Shown here: positions 57,896 to 64,000 of the stretch, in pieces
Layout: every line of letters begins with the position of its first letter
Position numbering within the stretch: the first letter of the stretch is position 1
NCBI RefSeq assembly: GCF_006489205.2
Contig: NZ_VFYR02000001.1
Location: forward strand, 608,563 to 672,562
Length of the DNA stretch: 64,000 nt
Direction of reading: 5' to 3'
Origin: Brevibacterium sp. XM4083
Lineage (GTDB): Bacteria; Actinomycetota; Actinomycetes; Actinomycetales; Brevibacteriaceae
Made by a program: the position numbers and the translations under genes
The notes under the pieces: model-generated
The model's input: the letters and a program-made list of their open reading frames with translations, nothing else
The model's database searches: none
What the model was told of the DNA's origin: nothing

Positions 57896-59155
57896 ATGGC
57901 CCACACGTTCCGGTCGCTCGCCGAACCGAACTACCGACACTGGTTCGCCGGCGCGCTCATCTCGAACACCGGAACGTGGATGCAGAGGACGGCCCAGGAC
58001 TGGCTCGTCCTCACCTACCTGACGAACAACAACGCCTCGGCGCTGGGCATCACGATGGCGCTGCAGATGGGCCCGCAGCTCATCATGTTCCCCTTCGCGG
58101 GGGCGCTCGCCGACCGGTTCTCCAAGCGCGCGCTGCTCATGGTCACGCAGGCCCTCCTCGGCGCCGTCGGACTGCTGCTCTTCGTCCTCGTCATCACCGA
58201 CACGATCGAGCTGTGGCAGGTCTATGTGCTCGCGCTCGTCCTCGGCATCCTCGCCACCCTCGACACCCCTGCCCGGCAGGCCTTCGTCTCCGAGCTCGTC
58301 GGCGAGAAGCTCCTGCCCAACGCGGTCAGCCTCAACTCCGCGTCGTTCAACGGGGCGCGGATGATCGGGCCCGCGGTCGCCGGAGTCATCACGGCCCTCG
58401 TCGGCGCCGGACCCGTGTTCCTCATCAGCGGGCTCGGGTTCGCCGCGACGCTCACCGTGCTCATCCGGCTCGACCGCTCACGCCTCCACCCGTCCAATCG
58501 CCGAGGCGGCGGCGGGGTCCTCGGCGGGTTCCGCTACCTGCGCTCCCGCCCGGACGTCGTCATCGTGCTCATCGTCCTCTTCATCGTGGCGACGTTCGGA
58601 TTCAACTTCAACATCTACACCGCGACGATGGCGCGGATCGAGTTCGACAAGGATGCGAGCGGATTCGGCCTGCTCAACTCCGTCATGGCGATCGGTTCGG
58701 TGGCCGGCGCCCTCGCCTCGGCGAAGCGGGAGAAACCGCGACTGCGCTTCATCTTCGGTGCCGCCGGCGGGTTCGGCCTCGCCGTCGGACTCGCCTCGCT
58801 CATCACGAACTACTACGTCTTCGCCGCCGCGCTCATCCTCGTCGGATTCTCGTCGCTGACCATGCTGACCTCGGCCAACGCCTACGTGCAGACGACGACT
58901 CCGGCGTCCTACCGGGGCCGGGTGATGGCGATCTACGCGGCCGTCGTCATGGGCGGCACCCCGCTCGGCGCGCCGCTGGCGGGATGGGTCGCCGACGCTT
59001 TCGGTCCGCGCATGTCGATGGCCGTCGGCGCGGCCTCGGGCCTGCTCGCATTCTCAGTCGGGCTCGTCTGGATGATCGTCGCGAAGAACCTCCGCCTGAC
59101 CTACGACCCGAAGTCGCGCATCCGGCTCCACGTCAGCTACCTCGGACACCCGTAG
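57896..59155 (+). CDS. MFS transporter (MFS_3/EntS type)
   Basis: 419 residues, about 12 helices. N-terminus FRSLAEPNYRHWFAGALISNTGTWMQRTAQDWLVL is characteristic of MFS_3 exporters. AGALADRFSKRALLM is motif A, and DTPARQAFVSELV follows. Many members export enterobactin-like or drug-like compounds; the substrate is unknown. It starts 8 nt after DUF3027 and is probably cotranscribed. The GGAGGG run 12 nt before the ATG is farther than ideal. Confidence 0.88.
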   Translation: MAHTFRSLAEPNYRHWFAGALISNTGTWMQRTAQDWLVLTYLTNNNASALGITMALQMGPQLIMFPFAGALADRFSKRALLMVTQALLGAVGLLLFVLVITDTIELWQVYVLALVLGILATLDTPARQAFVSELVGEKLLPNAVSLNSASFNGARMIGPAVAGVITALVGAGPVFLISGLGFAATLTVLIRLDRSRLHPSNRRGGGGVLGGFRYLRSRPDVVIVLIVLFIVATFGFNFNIYTATMARIEFDKDASGFGLLNSVMAIGSVAGALASAKREKPRLRFIFGAAGGFGLAVGLASLITNYYVFAAALILVGFSSLTMLTSANAYVQTTTPASYRGRVMAIYAAVVMGGTPLGAPLAGWVADAFGPRMSMAVGAASGLLAFSVGLVWMIVAKNLRLTYDPKSRIRLHVSYLGHP

Positions 59156-59185
59156 GTCCGCCGGGTGCCGCACACCTGCGTCCCG

Positions 59186-59191
59186 TAAGAT
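59186..59191 (+). promoter_or_regulatory. -10 box of the DUF456 gene
   Basis: TAAGAT about 42 nt before GTG 59234. A ribosome site AAAGGG follows, so this gene has a normal leader. Confidence 0.4.
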
Positions 59192-59233
59192 CGGGCCTGC
59201 ACTCTCGTCTCCGAACTCGAAAGGGCCCGTCAC

Positions 59234-59731
59234 GTGGTGGATGCGGACATTCTCACATCGGTGCTCGTCGGCATCGCCGTGCTCATCGGCTGTCTCGGCA
59301 TCATCGTGCCCGTGCTGCCCGGGTCGATCCTCATCGGCATCGGGGTGCTCATCTGGGCCATCGTCATCGGCACTCCCGCCGCGTGGATCGTCTTCGCGAT
59401 CGTCGCCGTCCTCGTCGCCGCCGGGATGAGCGCGTCGCTCGTCCTCACTGGCCGCAAGCTCAAGGAGATGTCCGTGCCGAATCGGTCGGTCATGCTCGGG
59501 GGAGTGCTCGCGATCGTCGGCTTCTTCGTCATTCCCGTCGTCGGCCTGCCCGTGGGCTTTGTCCTCGGCCTCTACCTCGCCGAGCTGTCCCGGCTCAAGG
59601 ACCCGAAGGTCGCGTGGGGATCGAGCTGGGGTTCGATCAAGGCGATCGGCATCGGCACCGTCATCGAACTCGGTCTCGCGCTGCTCGCCGCGATCACCTT
59701 CGGCATCGGACTGCTCATCCACTTCATGTGA
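59234..59731 (+). CDS. DUF456 membrane protein
   Basis: 165 residues, four to five membrane helices. VLIGCLGIIVPVLPGSILIGIGVLIWA is the DUF456 signature, and VPVVGLPVGFVLGLYLAELSR occurs later. The family is common in actinobacteria; no function is known. GTG 59234 follows AAAGGG; a second GTG lies one codon in. Convergent with serC, 80 bp apart. Confidence 0.88.
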   Translation: MVDADILTSVLVGIAVLIGCLGIIVPVLPGSILIGIGVLIWAIVIGTPAAWIVFAIVAVLVAAGMSASLVLTGRKLKEMSVPNRSVMLGGVLAIVGFFVIPVVGLPVGFVLGLYLAELSRLKDPKVAWGSSWGSIKAIGIGTVIELGLALLAAITFGIGLLIHFM

Positions 59732-59811
59732 GCGGACGCCGCGATGCCCGGTGCGCTGCGAGTCGAGACCGGCGGGCGTCGCAGACTACCCGGAGCCCCA
59801 CTCCCGGGGCG

Positions 59812-61750
<1,939 letters not shown>

Positions 61751-61809
61751 CCGAAAGGTCAGGCCAGACTCTCTCCTGGACAGTCAGCCGCCCTGACCCA
61801 GACCCCTGC

Positions 61810-61849
61810 CGGGTCACCCGGCTCGCAGCGTCGTGAGCCGGGTGACCCG
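61810..61849 (+). terminator. Terminator after pdxH
   Basis: A perfect 15-bp stem (61810-61824 with 61835-61849), 10-nt loop, 19 bp before the ribosome site of the next gene. Confidence 0.75.
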
Positions 61850-61878
61850 ACCCCACCCCGAATCCTCAAGGAGCAGCA

Positions 61879-63438
61879 ATGGCACAGTCACCGCAGTCGG
61901 CACCGGCCGACACCACCACGACCGGCAACGACCCGGCGGCACCGGAGCGACAGACCCCGGAGGCCGACCGGGACACCGCCGCCGGCACGGAGGAAGGCAC
62001 GGTCGCCCGGTTCGACAACCTCATCGGCGGACAGCGCCGCGGCTCCGAGGACCGCGTGCTCAACCGCAACCCGTCCGATCCCGCCGACGTCATCGGCAGC
62101 TTCGCCCGCGCCGACGCCCAGACCGTCACCGACGCCATCGCCGCCGCCGCTGCCGCGGCACCGGCCTGGGCCGACTTCCCCGCGCAGCAGCGCTTCGCGA
62201 TCCTCGACACCGCAGGCACCCTCATCGCCGAGCGTGCCGCTGACCTCGCCGATCTCCTCGCCCGCGAAGAGGGCAAACAGCTGGCCGAGGCCCGCGGTGA
62301 GGTGCTGCGCGCCGCGCAGATCTTCAAGTTCTTCGCCGGTGAGACGATCCGCAACACCGGGGAGATCATCGACTCCGTGCGCCCCGGCCTCGTCGCCGAG
62401 ATGACCCACGAACCGATCGGCGTCGTCGGGGTCATCACGCCGTGGAACTTCCCCATCGCCATCCCCGCCTGGAAGATCGCCCCGACGCTCGCCTACGGCA
62501 ACACCGTCGTCTTCAAACCGGCCGAACTCGTTCCCGGCTCCGCTTCGGCACTCGTCGACATCCTCGTCGAGGCGGGCCTGCCCGACGGGGTCCTCAACCT
62601 CGTCATGGGGCCCGGTCGCGTCGTCGGGGAGGTGCTCACCGCCTCGGCGGACGTCGACGCCATCACCTTCACCGGATCCGCCGCCGTGGGGCGCGGAGTC
62701 ATCGCCGCTGCCAGCGACCACGGGATCCGCGTGCAGTGTGAGATGGGCGGGAAGAACCCCCTCGTCGTCCTCGGCGACGCCGACCTCGACGCCGCCGCCG
62801 ATGCCGCTGTCAACGGCGCCTTCTTCTCCACCGGACAGCGCTGCACCGCCTCGTCACGGCTCATCGTCACCGCTGACGTCCACGACGAATTCGTCCGGCT
62901 CGTCACCGAGCGGATGCAGGGCCTGACCGTCGGCGATGCCCGCGCCGAGGGCGTCGACATCGGTCCCGTCGTCTCCGACGACCAGCTCGCCCAGGACCTG
63001 CGCTACATCGGCATCGCCCGGGACGAAGGCGGCGAGGTCACCGGCGGTGACCGCGTCGAGGCGGACACGGAAGGGTACTTCCTCGCACCGGCTCTCGTCA
63101 CGGGCACGAAACCGACCGACACGATCAACGTCGACGAGGTCTTCGGTCCGGTCGCCTCGGTGATCAAGGTCGCCGACTACGACGAGGCGCTCGGGGTGGC
63201 CAACGACACCGCGTTCGGCTTGTCCGCGGGCATCTTCACATCGTCGCTGAAATATTCGAGCCACTTCAAGCGTTATGCCCAGGCAGGCATGGTGATGGTG
63301 AATGCGCCGACGGCAGGGGTGGATTACCACGTGTCGTTCGGAGGCCGGAAGGGGTCGAGCTACGGACCCCGCGAACAGGCTCGAGCGGCACGCGAGTTCT
63401 ACACCGTCCACAAGACGGCGTACGTCAACGCGGGCTGA
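61879..63438 (+). CDS. NAD(P)-dependent aldehyde dehydrogenase, semialdehyde type
   Basis: 519 residues. GVITPWNFPIAIPAWKIAP, FTGSAAVGRGV, CEMGGKNPLVV (catalytic Glu) and FFSTGQRCTASSR (nucleophile Cys) are all in place. The C-terminal VDYHVSFGGRKGSSYGPREQ resembles 2-oxoglutarate-semialdehyde dehydrogenases of sugar-acid catabolism, so that or succinate-semialdehyde is the best guess for substrate. The first 40 residues are an acidic, Ala/Thr-rich tail not found in most members. AAGGAG precedes the ATG. Confidence 0.9.
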   Translation: MAQSPQSAPADTTTTGNDPAAPERQTPEADRDTAAGTEEGTVARFDNLIGGQRRGSEDRVLNRNPSDPADVIGSFARADAQTVTDAIAAAAAAAPAWADFPAQQRFAILDTAGTLIAERAADLADLLAREEGKQLAEARGEVLRAAQIFKFFAGETIRNTGEIIDSVRPGLVAEMTHEPIGVVGVITPWNFPIAIPAWKIAPTLAYGNTVVFKPAELVPGSASALVDILVEAGLPDGVLNLVMGPGRVVGEVLTASADVDAITFTGSAAVGRGVIAAASDHGIRVQCEMGGKNPLVVLGDADLDAAADAAVNGAFFSTGQRCTASSRLIVTADVHDEFVRLVTERMQGLTVGDARAEGVDIGPVVSDDQLAQDLRYIGIARDEGGEVTGGDRVEADTEGYFLAPALVTGTKPTDTINVDEVFGPVASVIKVADYDEALGVANDTAFGLSAGIFTSSLKYSSHFKRYAQAGMVMVNAPTAGVDYHVSFGGRKGSSYGPREQARAAREFYTVHKTAYVNAG

Positions 63439-63464
63439 GCACCGCAGCGATGCCGCGGCCACGA

Positions 63465-63470
63465 TAGAAT
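63465..63470 (+). promoter_or_regulatory. -10 box of the DtxR-type gene
   Basis: TAGAAT lies about 127 nt before GTG 63597. Transcription would start near 63477, giving a leader of about 120 nt. Confidence 0.5.
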
Positions 63471-63481
63471 CGATGAGAATC

Positions 63482-63531
63482 TCAGGGGGCCGCGAGACAC
63501 CGCAGCCGGGGCACGGTCGCACGCCCCCTGA
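63482..63531 (+). other. Inverted repeat in the leader of the DtxR-type gene
   Basis: TCAGGGGGC (63482-63490) and GCCCCCTGA (63523-63531) can form a 9-bp helix closing a 32-nt G/C-rich loop. It could be a structured leader or an attenuator. I could not match it to a named riboswitch. Confidence 0.45.
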
Positions 63532-63596
63532 AATGTGTGAACGCCTGACATGGTCTTCCCAGACCTGAAGACGAAGAGTGGAGTGGCTGGTCTTAA

Positions 63597-64000
63597 GTGA
63601 ACGACCTCGTCGATACAACCGAGATGTACCTCAAGTCGATCATCGAACTCGAGGAGCAGTCGATCGTGCCCCTGCGGGCCCGCATCGCCGAGCGCCTCGA
63701 CCATTCGGGACCCACCGTCTCCCAGACCGTGGCCCGGATGGAGCGCGACGGACTGCTCCATGTGAGCAATGATCGGCACCTCGAACTCACCCCGGAGGGG
63801 CGCCGCATCGCCACCGAGGTGATGCGCAAGCACCGTCTGGCCGAACGGCTCCTCGCCGACGTCGTCGGTCTCGAGTGGGAGCTCGTCCACGACGAAGCGT
63901 GCCGGTGGGAGCATGTGATGAGCGAGCAGGTCGAGCGCAAACTCGTTAGCCTGCTGCCCGATACGAAGTCCGGTCCCTACGGCAACCCGATCCCGGGCCT
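63597..64000 (+). CDS. DtxR/MntR-family metal-dependent regulator (3' end beyond window)
   Basis: At least 134 residues from GTG 63597. Winged helix: [48 protein letters not shown], and the metal-binding/dimerisation region begins [21 protein letters not shown] and [17 protein letters not shown] with the metal ligands Glu, Cys and His in the usual places. DtxR/IdeR types use iron, MntR types manganese; the presence of Cys in EACRWEHV favours the DtxR/IdeR branch. Regulated promoters are not in the window. Confidence 0.92.
   Translation, partial: MNDLVDTTEMYLKSIIELEEQSIVPLRARIAERLDHSGPTVSQTVARMERDGLLHVSNDRHLELTPEGRRIATEVMRKHRLAERLLADVVGLEWELVHDEACRWEHVMSEQVERKLVSLLPDTKSGPYGNPIPG

Noticed and set aside
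63473-63568. A 31-codon upstream reading frame in the DtxR-type leader
   Set aside because: Its ATG begins 2 nt after the -10 box, before the expected transcript start, so it would not be in the mRNA.

Overview
The window is very GC-rich, gene-dense chromosomal DNA from an actinobacterium. Evidence: a PspA operon with the actinobacterial partners PspAA and PspAB, an MprAB-HtrA style operon, a WXG100 protein, DUF3263/LytR_C/DUF3027 proteins, XPB paired with a helicase-associated protein, CIRCE-controlled GroEL without GroES, and many GTG or ATG starts lying 6-8 nt after a TANNNT box (leaderless mRNAs). The gene set best fits Micrococcales, perhaps Brevibacteriaceae; the family-level placement is inference. 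I see no phage, IS element, CRISPR array or rRNA. One tRNA (Thr, TGT) is present.

Layout. 1-8.6 kb: NSS sodium symporter (cut at the left edge), cysS, rlmB-type rRNA methylase, APC amino-acid permease, SDR oxidoreductase, then a two-gene unit of a motif-degenerate ABC ATPase and a DUF4032 kinase-like protein. 9-16 kb: two overlapping LacI regulators, otsA-otsB (trehalose synthesis) and a Ser/Thr kinase with a Q/G-rich linker. 16-27.7 kb: membrane-anchored DsbA-like protein, tRNA-Thr, MFS, protealysin-like M4 protease with its emfourin inhibitor, tryptophan 2,3-dioxygenase facing an alpha/beta hydrolase (possible kynurenine formamidase) and an SGNH hydrolase, amidohydrolase, ThrE exporter and ung. 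28-38.5 kb: aldehyde dehydrogenase, DUF3263-LytR_C, csp, an MFS/HxlR efflux pair, groEL, DUF1707, TSUP permease, an unknown Gly-rich membrane protein and an S4 protein. 38.5-48 kb: M23-like peptidase and an envelope-stress block (pspA-pspAA-htpX-pspAB, WXG100, mprA-mprB-htrA). 48-64 kb: CGNR regulator, EamA permease, ABC-F ATPase, XPB helicase and partner, csp with DUF3027 and MFS, DUF456, serC, pdxH, semialdehyde dehydrogenase and a DtxR-type metal regulator (cut at the right edge).

How the genes fit together. Two envelope-stress circuits lie within 9 kb: PspA with HtpX handles membrane damage, and the MprAB-like pair probably controls the HtrA protease directly downstream. OtsAB makes trehalose, and HxlR probably controls its divergent efflux pump. 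Tryptophan 2,3-dioxygenase and the neighbouring hydrolase could form the first two kynurenine-pathway steps. The least explained items are the degenerate ABC ATPase/DUF4032 pair, the 34-bp hairpin downstream of htrA, and the many short tandem duplications that sit almost only between genes.
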